NCBI GenBank assembly: GCA_005281725.1
Contig: SSBO01000009.1
Span: forward strand, 8,060,303-8,124,302
From: Wuchereria bancrofti
Taxonomy: Eukaryota; Nematoda; Chromadorea; Rhabditida; Onchocercidae
Length of the DNA stretch: 64,000 nucleotides
Reading direction: 5' to 3'
In this document: positions 11,241 to 23,890 of the stretch, one piece after another
Layout of the letters: the number at the start of each line of letters is the position of its first letter
Position numbering within the stretch: the first letter of the stretch is position 1
Made by a program: the position numbers and the translations under genes
The notes under the pieces: model-generated
What the model was told of the DNA's origin: nothing
Database searches by the model: none
Seen by the model: the letters and a program-made list of their open reading frames with translations, nothing else

Positions 11241-13469
11241 AATATCATACCCTAGTATCATAATATCGGCATATCTTGTCTTCTCTTTTCTTGCTAACTA
11301 TTAATTAACGTATCTTGGACAGTGTAATCATATCGTAATCACCACTAATAACAAAAGTGATAGTTGAAATTACCATTTATGAAATAATAGGTAATAATAC
11401 AGGTGAATACTAACGATAATGACTAACAATATCGTACTTTGGATGTCACTTTTATGATTGTCTTCGAATACTGAAACCAATCTCATTTTATTTCAGTATC
11501 ATCACCGGAGTGCACATTACTGAAATACACATAGTTATGCCAATATTTCAAAACGATTAAGTTTTATCTTATTTTGGAAGAAGTTATAAAGTTTCTCGGA
11601 AAAAAAGTTATACCGATTAAATTCGAACAAATAATAAAAAGTAAAAGATCATGTGAAATTTTTAAAAAGACACTAATATTAATCTGTTTTTTCTGTATGT
11701 GGAGCAAGCGGATAGATTTAAAGAGCTTTTACAGATGAGAGCACAAGGATTATATTTTACCAAGGCAGAGGAATCATTTAATTTATTTCTCTCCCTTTCT
11801 GTCTCTCTCTCTTTGCGAAGATATTTATAGGAATAGTGGGAAATTGTACGTACTCTATGATTCGTTAATGTTTATTGTGTTGAAAACTGATTAATTTTTT
11901 TGATTTTTTTAGAAAAATCAACATAGAAACACAGCTATTCGATGATGATTTTAATGTTTCATTGATGTTAAAATGAAAGAGTACAGATTTTTGCAGTTGT
12001 CATTCTCTGAATATGTAATGGAGACGGATCAATTGTTAGTTTGGTTGGCAGTAGGCGATCGTCATCTGGAGAAGAACAAGTTTCGATTGATGTTTAAACG
12101 ATGTCAGACCGTTTAACCATCATCCTTCCAAATACAACCAATAATTCTTCTTTCTATCTGTTGTGTTTTTTGCTCCTAATTGAATAAACATTTTTTTTTC
12201 AGATTATGCGTCTAATCAATTTTTTTTTCTATTGCATTTAAATGCTTAATTAAGTTAATTTTACTTCATCAAATTTACTTAGGTAACTATTTTTATTATG
12301 AAAATAGCGCCTGACTAAAGTTAGAAAAAAGGATGCCTGCTAACATTTGAAATTGTTAATATTTGTTTTTCCCAAAATCAGATCAAAATTAGGTAAAAAT
12401 TCAGCTAGCTGTTCCAGGCTGAATCTTTCTATCTTTTATTTATCGGATCTATTTCGTCAAAAAAATTAAAGTATGAAAAAATTAATATAAGTAACATTGT
12501 CCAGCAAACTCAGTGGCTGTTAATGTTAGAACCGTTGAATTCAAATTCAGTTTTAAAAACGAAACAGTTTAAAGTAGTGTAGTAAAATCTGATTATTGAG
12601 ATAAGCACTTTTTCTACTCTTCATGGCATCCATATCATATTATTATCTCTGGATCTATTTTAGACAAGTTTTCATAAAAAATAATCATTACGACTAACAT
12701 ATTGTAATGCCCTAAAGATGTGTATTAATTAAAATAAAAACTAGTTGATGAAGAACAAATTTTAATGTGCCTTCGCTATCAAAGTATTAAAGATCTAAAT
12801 CTGATAAGGTTACTGATTTGTCAAGTTTATCAGGGATATGATTAGAAGTCGCAATGGATGTATTAAATATAAATGATGATTAATGTGCTAGACAGAGTGT
12901 TTGTGCAATGAAGCATCACTGTGCAAATAGTTTTAAGAAAACTCCAGAAGTTCCTTTTATTGATCTATATATCACCGATTATCATAATAATACGTTGTTC
13001 ATCAGCAATCAAAACTAAAGAATGCCTTATTTTACTATTTTATATATGTTTATGATCATACTACTTCGTTCATTTATTATCCTTTTTTGTCTATTTATTA
13101 GTATACTAATTATTATCAAACATGAAAAAATTTATCGAATATCTCCTCGGCAGTTTTATTATTTTAAGAAAATCGAAGAAAAAAAAATACTATAGTTTTT
13201 CAAATTTTATAAGTTTTCACAAAAAAAAATCGGCAAATTTGGTACGTTAAAATTTGATTCAACTCATATTCTAACTTTAATCTTCTTTACTTACTGTATT
13301 ATTTAATCTAATCAATACTGTAAGTATTTTAACAAATAAGTATTAATCATCCGTATTGTTACGAATACAAAAAAAGAGTGTGAAAAGAAGTTAGCGTACA
13401 TTGCAGTGTATTAAAATGGAAAATGAAAACGATCTTAAACTAAATCGCTCGTTAACGAAATTGACGTTT

Positions 13470-13487
13470 TTTTTTTTTTTTTTTTAG
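13470..13487 (+). promoter_or_regulatory. Probable spliced-leader trans-splice acceptor of ANKS3-like gene
   Basis: A long uninterrupted T run ends in TTTTTAG at 13487, 20 bases upstream of the ATG at 13507. A strong 3' splice site with no obvious upstream exon and a very short leader is what nematode trans-splicing would produce. A cis-spliced non-coding 5' exon is the alternative. Confidence 0.55.
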
Positions 13488-13506
13488 TTAATATTTGAGG
13501 TGAATT

Positions 13507-16500
13507 ATGGCAGGCGCAGTACGTTCGGTGCGTTTTAGTGATGATTTACCCAAAATATCTCATAACAATACAACGGTAAGAAATATAATCAAATGTTATG
13601 AGCAAACTTCTCAAACGCCGGTGCAACTCCCGCGGGTATACGATGATGCACTTTATAGTCCGTATGATGTTTATACTGCAGCCAGTATGGGAGATACACC
13701 AGTAATTGAGGTATTTCATTTGCCATGATATTTAATCAGAAAAAGTGAGTCAATTACTAAGTAGATATGGTATTATATAAGTAAACAGATAAGGCATGCT
13801 ATTTTTTGAAGTATTTTAATTATATTTTCTCCAAATTGTGTTATTATTATAAGTATAATATATTTATTAGAGTAAATGTTAAAGCATTAACTATGATTTG
13901 TTTTCTTTAAGAAATTAGCATTGGAAGACATGAGATCATGCAGACGATTACCATATTCTTTTTTTTTTTAGAGCGTCGAATTATTATTTTCAGGCACAGT
14001 TGGAGACGGGTTTTGATGCAAATCGTTTGAATGGAAGCGGATGGAGTTCATTGATGTATGCAGCTTATCTTGGACATGAGGCAGTTTGTGCGCTGTTGCT
14101 TAGATCAGGAGCTTTGGTGGATTTATGCAATGCAAATGGACAAACAGCTCTAATGCTTGCTGCTACATGTGGAAATTTGGCTGTTGTAAGTTTTTTTACA
14201 CAACTGTGAGAAATTTTAAGAATCCTTCTTTTGCTAATAAAAGAATTCCAATCATTACAAAATTTAAAATATAATAATTCGAATTTACATTTTGAAAAGT
14301 TAATCCTTTGTATTCATTCATAGCTAGACCATTATATTTTTTGGCTACTTTAGTTTATAGTTGTTTGACTTAATAAAAGAATTTCCTTTCAAGGTACGAT
14401 TATTAATGCGGAAGGATGCTGCGATTGATAAACAGGATAATATGGGTGATACAGCATTAGCTTATGCAACTGCTTGCTCACAAGCTAGTATTGCAGAAGC
14501 TTTGTTGGATAATGGCGCTAATCCCAACATTCCCAATTTGCATGGCATGACACCGACATTAACTGCATGCTGCATTGGACACGAACTAACACTATTGGCA
14601 TTGTTGCAGAATGTATGTTTGTCATATTTTTACACCTCATTTTTGTGGAGAATAGTGTGAAAAATAAAAATTAAGTGCAGCAAAGTATGTTGATCACTTA
14701 TTAGATTAATAAATGAAGCAATTTCAGTTTCTTTGATCCATCATTTCTAATTGCTGTTTGCATCATTTTATGGCATTCACTAAAACATTCCTTTCTTTCT
14801 TTTAGAGAATCAAACTGAATGATAGTAGCAGTTGTCCTTCATCCTTTATCCATATATTCCGTTTATTTATTGTTTAATATAACATCCTACTACAGTCAGA
14901 TTAGAATTTATATGACGAAACGCTAGGGGTAACTTATTACTGGATTATTTCATTTATGTACGAAATGTGGAAAGGAATTTCAATAAAAATTTCGTGCAGT
15001 ATTTGAAATTTGCTTACCGTCCTATACTTTTCTCAAAAGTTGCCTTTTGCTCATTTTTGATCATTTTTAACTTTTTTTTTTGTTTATTTTGCCCCACTGT
15101 TAATATTAATGTTTCGAGAAAAATGAAAGAATAAATTTTTTCTTACTAGACAGGTTCTAATCAGAAAAAATATGTTTTGTCTTCATTAATCAAAATTTCT
15201 ATTTCAATATGATCATTGAAGAGATGAAAAAAAAGAATAATACGATACTTCGTATTTCTTTTCACTTTTTTCTCATATGTCTGAAAACTTTCTCGGTACT
15301 GTTTCATCCAAAATATTTCTTTTATCACTTTGACAACTGCCATACAAGCAGTACTAATCATGAAACTAAACTTCATCAAGCAACCTCTAAACTGATGAAA
15401 GATTGAAATGTGCTGCTATATGTCTGATTCGCTAGAATTAATTTGTGTTTGCTATGTTTATGCTTTCTGGCCTTTGTGTGCTTCTTCCTAATAGGAGATT
15501 GGTATAGCTGGAACAATCAAAATCAGAGAATGAGTTCTGAGAGTTTCAAGCAAAATCCAGAAAATATACTGAGATTAAATCTTCAAATACCGACAGTTTC
15601 ATCGGTGAATAGTAAATTCGAGAAAAAAAAACACAATCTCTCTTCTGATGTTAAGTTTAGGCATAATCTCGAAAACGTTTCGGAGACTAGATCTGTTCTC
15701 TCTTCTAAGAGATGAGCTTATCATACAGTGATTTCTTGAAATTTTATTTATCTTGGCTAACATTGCCTCAGATCTTATCTCGTGAAAGGATTCAATGTTT
15801 TAGGATGGAGATCCGAAATTAAAGAATTCAAAAGGTGAAGATGGTGAAGCTTTAGCTTTCGATAATCCCAAAACAATTGCTATTTTGAAGGATCCTCCGC
15901 GGGTAATCAATGATTATCAATAATTCTATCGTTTTAATTTATCGTATTCATAAATTTGATGGTGCTGCAATCATCCAAGAATTATAGTGTTGGAGTTTTT
16001 AATTTTACATGAGCTTGCAACTGGTTCGTCTACTACAACTATTGAATGTAAATTTGCGTTCAAATTTTAATCTTAAATCTTTGAGTTTAGTTTGATTTTT
16101 GATTCATCACGGAACTCTCTTTTCAAAATTCCAAATAGCTGAATTTTAGACTTCCAGCGCCAAAGCAGCTGTTATACAGATATATGTATGTTTTGGCATA
16201 AATACTTTGTATGGACATAATCATTTTAGAGCAAAAGGAAGAAAAATAGTACAGAAAAAAAAGCAATGGAAGTGAATTCATTAACGGAATTACTATCACA
16301 GCTTAAATTAGAAAAATACATTGAAATATTTGAAACCGAAAATATTGATTTAAACTTATTCTTGGAGCTTAGCGATGCTGATCTTATGGAGATTGGCATT
16401 AAAGTATGTTCGTATTCTTATTTTATAAATTATATATTACAAAAATTTTTTCTTTGTTTTTATTCTCCATAATTTTAACTTTATGCTTAATTTGTACTTT

Positions 16501-17702
16501 ATTTTCCTTTGATTGTTGATGAAATTTAGCAATGAAACTTTAGGCATTCGGTCCACGTAAGAAAATGCTGAATGTGATACAGCAGTATCGAACTGATGGG
16601 ACGTTTATTCCGTGTACAAATGATGCGAAAGTAGTCCATTGTACTTATACCAAAGATAGAAAACAGCCGGAATCACATTCTGAAAAGGTTATTACCGGAA
16701 GACTAATCATAAAGGGATGCTATATGACAGTTTTATCTTGCTTAGGTTAAAAATGCAGGTGCTACAATTAGCAATCCTTTCAGTGTTTTCTGATTAAATT
16801 TAAAATGTATATTTAAGTTCAGTTTCAAATCTGAAAGGTTTTCCATTCGTTTTAGAAAAAGATAAAGAAGATTTATTGTATTTAGCACTGCTATTACAAT
16901 TATTTTAAGAAAGAATGAGAACATACGGGCGAAACAACATAGAAAAAAGAAATGTAAAATTTTAAAAGTTTTTTTTTTGCATAAATTAAGGAAGGAAAGG
17001 TAAATTGTTGATAGGTAACGAATGAACTAATGGAATGTCAACAGCGTTTGGCAGAATGTCAACAAGAATTAAAACAAGCTCGAAGTTTGCTGAATGAACA
17101 TCGCTCAACGTTAAATTCTATTTCGGAAGCTTGTCGACATTCACGAAAAATAGCCTATACTATGCTTCAAGTTAGTGCATCAAATCCGCTTTGCTTAACT
17201 GATTAAAATTTCAGATGATAAATTTTCCACTTATTATTTAGTATTACGCTACTACTTTTCCCGTTGTATATCTTCGCTAAGTGTTCTACCAGTTGTCATC
17301 TTGTCGCATAAATGAACTGATTACCCACTATCCACTGGTTCAATTTAATTAATCGCTAATTACAATGAAATGATACTAAATGAAGTGATACTAAATTTCC
17401 AGTAGATAATTTGCTGCTCAAAATATGATCTGCCACTGTACAAACAACATATTCATTAATTAAAGGGATAAGGAGTGGTAGCTTTTTTGATATTTAATTT
17501 TTCAATTTGCAATTAATACATTTCTGTTTATTTGCACTTAAATTTCTACACTTAAGATTTAGGTTTCTAAGAAAATTTTTTTTTTTTTCAGGAAATTCGA
17601 CAAACAAATGGTACAGGCAGTACTTTGGAAAACGACGTACTTTCAGTAATCAAAAATATCGACAACATTCTGATGAGAATGTTGGAACTCCCACAACAAT
17701 AA
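13507..17702 (+). CDS. ANKS3: ANKS3-like ankyrin-repeat and SAM-domain protein
   Basis: Eight exons, all joined in phase 0: 13507-13710, 13994-14185, 14394-14612, 15804-15902, 16230-16403, 16544-16687, 17015-17170 and 17592-17702. They give 432 residues. About five ankyrin repeats occupy residues 52-238 (for example GSGWSSLMYAAYLGHEAVCA and NGQTALMLAATCGN). A SAM domain follows at about residues 255-320 (LEKYIEIFETENIDLNLFLE, then AFGPRKKML), then a coiled-coil-like segment at 345-396. Domain order and the SAM sequence match vertebrate ANKS3, a scaffold that works with ANKS6 and nephrocystins at cilia. At 432 residues it is much shorter than the human protein (about 656), mainly because the linker between ankyrin repeats and SAM is reduced. 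The join of 14612 to 15804 skips a 1.2-kb intron and is supported by alignment of exon 4 with the last ankyrin repeat. Nematode function is inferred. Confidence 0.91.
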
Positions 17703-18756
17703 TGATAATTGCTCAACATGTTTTGTTTCTATTGCTCTTCTTAAAATAGATCATTTAGGACTTTTCAAACTTTTCAAACCGTTCTCTTCAGATTCAAATT
17801 AATATGCTTGGAGATGAAAAAAAAAGCGGGGAAATAAGTGTGCAAACGATCAATAAAAGGCGGTATTCTTATTTCTTCTCGAAGTTAGTATTCTTTCATA
17901 TTTCTTTATACTCTGTTTTTGGGAGAATTTTCCTATACTCCTTCAGAAAACTTCAGAAAACTATCGTCTGTTTTTAGAAAAAGGAATAAAGGAATCACCA
18001 AATATTTCAAAAGTATGTAATTAGCAAATCTCCAACAAACCCCTAATATCTCTTCGTAGGTAAATTAGACTGCTTTCAAGGAACTGTTTTGTTTCTCTCG
18101 TTCCTGGCAGTATGTGTTATTTATTCTGAGTGGACTGAATTTTGATATGTTCATCTCTTATAATCTTGTTCAAATAAATATCAAGATAAATTTGTCTTTG
18201 TTCGCCCATAGCAAAAGTCCGTATTGCCGATAATCTTGCCTTTCAAATCGAATGAAACTACTGACCATATTCCTAATTAAGTTTTGAACTAGAGCAAAGT
18301 GTACCATTACGTTCTGAAATATTAATGCCATACTTCCACATTCTATTCAGCGTTTGCCTTTTAAATCCTAGTTGTATTGTCGACCAAATTTCCATAATGA
18401 AGATAATCATTAGAAGCATTAAAAGCAATAAACGTACTAAGTTTTGAACTGGATCTAAACGTACCTTTACGTTTTGAAATACTAACATAGGGTAACTTCG
18501 TTTTTATATGAAGGAAATAGCTGGAGTGTTAGTATGTATTACTAAGCATTCCTTAAATATTAATATCCAGGAAATGTGTCTTACAGTTATGAAAACAATT
18601 TATATACCTCTGTATTTTTATCTCAGCGTAAATTGAGAAATAAATGTGTAAATAACAATATGCTTCATATACTTTAATTGGAATGAGAACAGTATAAAAG
18701 TGAGAAATTGGCAGATGAACGAACAACATATACAACAAGTAGCGAAATTTGTATTA
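17703..18756. other. Convergent spacer between ANKS3-like gene and CCZ1
   Basis: One kilobase between two 3' ends. It contains an imperfect direct repeat of about 50 bp (18281-18332 and 18438-18490) and candidate AATAAA motifs, such as the one near 17850 on the plus strand. No coding sequence was recognised. Confidence 0.55.
18281..18490. repeat. Imperfect direct repeat, two ~50-bp copies 157 bp apart
   Basis: Both copies begin AAGTTTTGAACT and share TTACGTT and TGAAATA downstream, with scattered substitutions between. The separation of 157 bp suggests an old segmental duplication. No coding meaning was seen. Confidence 0.6.
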
Positions 18757-21700
18757 TTAAAACAAAAATACAGTATCGAAGTTAATTTTGATAATATCAT
18801 TAACATGTTGTTGCACTTCAGCCGGTGCAGTAAGTGTAGCACTTCGTAATATGAGCAGTAAAAATCGTTTGTTTACTTTCTTGACAATAAGCCACCAATC
18901 AGTATCCAATTTAGCTGATGTCTCACCAAAGTCATTGTTTTCTAAGAATTCATCAAACAAGTCACAAACCGATCTAGAAAATAAGATAGGAAACTACCGA
19001 AAAATATTAAAACGATTCTAAAAATTCGAAAATCTTGAGAATTCATTTAAAAAAAAGAAAAATGAATTAGGAATATAAATCAGCCTTTATTTTGTTTTTG
19101 GAGTAAAAAAATGTAAAGATATTTTATTTTATTTGCAATTTTGCCTCACTTCTCCAAAAACTTACTTGTACACTGAAGACGGCACAGAAGGCAAATTTGA
19201 GCTGCGGCTAGAGTCAATATTTTCCATTAAACTCGTTTTAAGGCTCAAACTTTCTGGATTGAAATACACAAAATGAAACTCATTCTCTTTCCTTGACATA
19301 TCATTTAAATTATCATACGATTCAGCAATGAGAGATGCTAACGCAGTTAATTCCGGTCCAAGATAATCATCTAACTGCTGCAGAAATTGGGCATCTATAC
19401 TTTTCTGGATAAACATGCAAACTGTAGCATTCAAAGCACGAAAAACAATCTAAATTGCACAAAAAAATTTCAATTTACTAGAAAAACATATGAAAGTTAC
19501 AATTTTGGACTAAAATCTAAAAACATCGAAGTGTAAACGTAAAAAGAATAAACATAAGATTCTCTTCTCTTAGTTCATAAGAATAATTAGTAATAATAAA
19601 TGTAATAAAATATAAATAATGAAGAATAATAAATGCATGAGGACAAATATGGGGAATAAAAATGGGTAAAATAATCAATTATGGTGGAAGAGAAAAATTC
19701 ATGATAGTAGGAAATTTATAACTTCATGTCATTTAATGAGGATGGAAAATTTATTGAATAAAATATTTGAAAAAAAAAGAGGATTAAACTATCAGTAGAA
19801 AGTATATTAATTTCTTTTATAAGCACAAATAAATTACCATTTCATAGGGTGCAAGCCTTTGTTCATTATCATCATCACATAAATAAACAACTGGTAATTT
19901 AGCATCACATTTGTCGTCGACTGATCGATTTTTACATGGTACCACTAAACCCGTCAGAAATTTCCCTCGATGGACTGAATCCCTCCTGAAACTATGAGCT
20001 GCATATTAATAGCAAAATAAGACGTTACTGAAAATTTAATAAGACGTTACTTCTGATCAGACTTAGATATCTGCAAATGTTCAATGATAATGACTAATGA
20101 TCGACCGGAGTGTTACAGTCAAACTCTTTCAAAAGCCCAATTAATAAGCAGAAATGAATCATATATTTATGGGATTCCAGAGCAAACCTATAATTTCAGT
20201 CATTTTGTTTTCATAATTTTTTGTTTTTAAAAGAATAACAAGATTGAAGTGATTGGCGCGTTGTAGATCATTTAAATGATGAAAAAGAAGCAATAAGAAA
20301 ATAGAAAAGAGCAAAACCTGCTATATTTTTCAGGTTGCAATTCTTCTTTCAGCGATCTACTAAGAAGATGCTGAGTGAGGTATCGATAAAGTATAGGTAA
20401 ATCGGTTTTAGAAACACTATAGGTTATTAGGCGTTCTTGATAAAAGAATACAGTTTTCGAAATCTGAGGAAAAGTTTCCACCAAATCATCCAACAGATTC
20501 TCAATTCGTAAATAATTTATACTATCTAATGATAGATAATCAACACCACAAAATACATCCAATAAAGGCATCTGCAAAATTATATATATTTGAAAGATGT
20601 AAATATTTTACTCCAATGGGATTTAACACTTCAATAAATGCTGCAGAAAGAAAAAAAAATATTCAGACTTCCGTTTGAATATGACCAATTAAGTCGTTCT
20701 TTAGTACGCATATAGTATGAAAGAAGTTATGCAAATCAGTTCTGCCTCTTTTTATTATCTGTTAAAATTAATCGACAGAGAAAGAAATTATTATATCCGT
20801 TTTGAATTTTTCTAAAAATTCAATTATCATCGATTGGTTAATTACAAATAACAGTCCAAAAATGTTTTGGTTCAGAATATAACTCACACGATGAAGACGA
20901 AGTTGTGGAAGGTAACGTGAGAAGAAATATTCCAAACGATTTTTCAAATGTACTGAATTATCTGTTACAAGTCGAGAGAATGGACCAAAAAATAAACGAA
21001 ACATTTTGTAAGCCGTTATTAGCACTGCTTTGATAGCTGAACCTCGCAGAACGTAATCTTCGTTGATGCTAAGTTCTCTAAAACAATTTTCAAAAAAAAA
21101 AAACTAAACGAATTCTGGAAGATGCGTCCCAAAAGATCCTGTCTTCGTAGTTTTTATTCTCCAGACTTAGTATTACTATAAACAAGTTATTCATGCCAAA
21201 AAGGTTACATAGTTGTTGAATCAATCATGCGAACCTTTTCTTTTAAAAACAATAATCTAATAGCTTAACTAAATGAAAGGCGATGAAGACAAAAATTCAA
21301 AAGTTTCACATTAAAATTTATTATTTCAATTATTTTAACACTAACTCCCGATGTTTTGAATTTTTATTTCTATTTTTTCTTTAAATTATTTCCATCTTAT
21401 AGGAAAAAAATATCATTTACTTGTTTACACCGGTTCCAATAATAAATTTTCCAGATTCAACCTGAATATACACATGCAACTGTTTGGAAGTATTTACATA
21501 ACGATATTGGAATTCCGATTCGTCCTTAATTTCAGTGAAGTTTTCAGTGAAATTAACAACCGCTTCCGCAAAACCTGTTATCTGCGTCTGAAAAATAATG
21601 GCATGTTATTCTTCAACCAACCTAAAAATTGCGAATCTAAATACTTCAAAGTGAAAATTATTTCAAGTAATCAACAACACATCAAATTAAAAAAAACTTC

Positions 21701-21974
21701 GAGAACTTCTCAGAAAATCCTTAAACAGCAAAAATAAAACAACAAATATAACAAATATATGTAATAAAAAATATGCCTGTTTTTCCACTGATTCATTTTG
21801 TGGACTGTTGAAATAAAATACTCGTTCACTTTCTTTACCTTCAGTACGTCCGGAATCGGGATGTGCAACAAAAATAAAATCGAATATATCGATAAAATGA
21901 CATGCATTACTTTTGCTTCTGGTATTTGTTGGACTACTAAATAAAAAATTTCCGGAAAATGTTGACGGATTCAT
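18757..21974 (-). CDS. CCZ1: CCZ1, subunit of the Mon1-Ccz1 Rab7 exchange factor
   Basis: Seven minus-strand exons: 21974-21777, 21587-21421, 21077-20888, 20571-20318, 19985-19838, 19449-19166 and 18973-18757. They join in phase to 485 residues, against about 482 in human. Family landmarks in order are the N-terminal longin start (SNACHFIDIFDFIFVAHPD, about 22-40), the segment GFAEAVVNFTENF (about 71-83) matching the family's GLCEAIVQFTRTF, then YKMFRLFFGPFSRL, LPILYRYLTQHLL, and a C-terminal longin-like domain with DTDWWLIVKKVNKR. CCZ1 pairs with MON1 (SAND-1 in worms) on early endosomes and activates Rab7 during endosome, lysosome and autophagosome maturation. Intron 1 begins GC rather than GT; the family alignment across the junction supports this donor. 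The start ATG gives the expected family length. Confidence 0.93.
21588..21776 (-). other. GC-AG intron in CCZ1
   Basis: Exon 1 ends AAACAG and the intron begins GCATAT. It ends TTTTTCAG before the next exon. No GT donor nearby keeps both the frame and the family alignment, in which VEKQ is followed by TQITGFAEAV. GC donors are a minor but genuine class of U2-type introns. Confidence 0.8.
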
Positions 21975-22857
21975 TCACACTACCCGTTAATTAATCGTTC
22001 CATCGACAATGCTAACAGCGCATAAAATCTACCAACGGCGCACAGCTGAAAACTGACAAATTAAAAAAAAGTTTGGAAGAATAAAATTTGTATGAAACAG
22101 TAACGTCCATAATTTTGGGTTGCTATATACAATATACATTAACAGTATCCGGAATATATATTAATGGCATCCGGAATTCAGAAAGAAGTAAAATACCAAC
22201 TGAACATTCGTTCCGGTCCTTCCCTTATCACAATAACCCATCAGATGGTGATAAGTTTCCGTATCACTGGTTCATTGTCACGTTGCGATTTGCAAATTAT
22301 CGCTAACACAAATGTTATTGTGGTATGAAGGTGAAATTATGATAGCATTTATTTCCTTGCTAGCTTTCCGGAAATCGGGACAGAAGAGAAGGTGAACAGG
22401 AAGTGAGGGAGTCAAAAGATTGGATAAGAAATAACTGATTCACTTAAACTACTGAAGTGAGTTGTGATGTTTGATATAAAGTATAAATGAAAATTACTAA
22501 TGAAATATCATTAATCATTTCTTATTGCAAATCAAATGATAACATTAATCTTAGAAATATATTCAGAATTAAATCAAACGAAATTACATAATACATTGCT
22601 TTAGAACTAATATTAACACAGCTTAAATCATATCATATTATGTCATTACGTCGAATTAATTAGTGAAATATCATTAATATTTTTTCTTTCAACTTTTTTA
22701 ATTTTTCATCAATTATATGAAAAAAAAATTAGTGCTAATGATTTATTTATTATTTAATATTATTATTTATTACTTATTATTTATTTATTCGTTTAATTAA
22801 TTAGTTAATTGATTAATTTCTTTACTTATTATTATTGACTATTTATTATCATTACTA

Positions 22858-22860
<3 letters not shown>

Positions 22861-22892
<32 letters not shown>
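22861..22892. repeat. (ATT)n microsatellite
   Basis: About ten perfect ATT units within a broader TTATTA-rich stretch that starts near 22740. Confidence 0.95.
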
Positions 22893-22895
<3 letters not shown>

Positions 22896-23280
22896 TTTGA
22901 GTAATGGATATTGTTAAAGATTCTTAAATGAAACGATAATCCAAGTAGTTCAGTGAAATGCATTTACATTTCTCTCTCATTCTTATTAGAAGTCAAAAAT
23001 AACTATCCGTCAATTTTATGATTTAAAATTAAAATATCTTAATTTTCAAGAAACGTATGTTGTAGAACACCGATTTTGTAGAACCTTTTTTCATATAAGA
23101 ATCATAGCACCTCAAAATGTAACGTTGCAAAGTGGAAAATGACATAGTGGAAGTCAAAATTTCCATTTTTTATAAAACCATTTGTAGCATATCTTTTTAC
23201 TCTTTGCGCTTTCCTTCTTTTGTATATGTGTTGGAACGGAAGACGTTCCATTCCACTTATTGTTCGTTGTATATTGTCGA

Positions 23281-23302
23281 GAATGAATGAATGAATGAAT
23301 GA
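23281..23302. repeat. (GAAT)n microsatellite
   Basis: Five GAAT units followed by a GAGT variant. Confidence 0.9.
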
Positions 23303-23786
23303 GTGGAATTTCTATGTTTACTTTGTTTGCTTTATTTATAATTTTTTGACAGAAAATTAAACGTAACTAATCAATCAACGATTAAGTAATAAACTATCGA
23401 TTTTGCAAATTCTAACGAATGATAGAAATTTCTCACAATCTACACCTAAATCTATTGTAAATAACACATAAAATAGCACCGTGTATAACAAATGCACGGA
23501 AGTTTGTAAATAAAAGAAAAAAAAAATATTGAAGCAAAACTCGAAATAGAAATACTTATTTGATTGGAAATGAATTTTCCTCTTCATTTCCGTTTGTAGT
23601 AATTAAATAACAAAACTTTGTGATTTATTACAACTTGAAATTGTATAGTATGAAAATATCACATAAATGAGTAAATCTTCATTCCCATTAGTAGTAACAC
23701 ATTCATGTTTAACTGCAAATTTTCGCAATTGATAGTTTCGAACTTTTGGACACAACAAGATCTCATTCGAATAGTCTTATCAATGA

Positions 23787-23823
23787 TAATAATAATGGCG
23801 ATAATGATAATAATAATAATAAT
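23787..23823. repeat. Interrupted (ATA)n microsatellite
   Basis: ATA/ATG triplets just downstream of the ADAL-like stop codon (relative to that gene), interrupted by GGCG. Confidence 0.85.
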
Positions 23824-23890
23824 CGAATTTACAAATAGCAAAAAATTTACAAAAAAATTTGCAAAAGGACAAAATTGTCATAATGTAATT

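Larger units (their letters stand above)
10284..13506. promoter_or_regulatory. Divergent spacer between EIF1AD and ANKS3-like gene
   Basis: A 3.2-kb region separates two divergently transcribed genes and should contain the promoters of both; I could not pinpoint either. It holds a 22-bp tandem repeat (10842-10920) and a degenerate run of TATCATTGTCATCA-like motifs (about 11105-11240). At the right end a long T run followed by AG (ending 13487) precedes the ANKS3 start. No other gene was recognised. Confidence 0.55.
21975..23890. other. Intergenic region between CCZ1 and the ADAL-like gene
   Basis: Contains the CCZ1 promoter and the 3' end of the ADAL-like gene. It holds an (ATT)n tract at 22861-22892, GAATGAAT repeats at 23281-23302 and an interrupted (ATA)n tract at 23787-23823. 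No gene or RNA was recognised. Confidence 0.6.

Noticed and set aside
15443..15715. Ser/Asn-rich open frame between ANKS3 exons 3 and 4
   Set aside because: Exons 3 and 4 join in phase 0 with a good ankyrin alignment without it. The only acceptor in it (ending 15494) gives the wrong phase. It could at most be an alternative exon.
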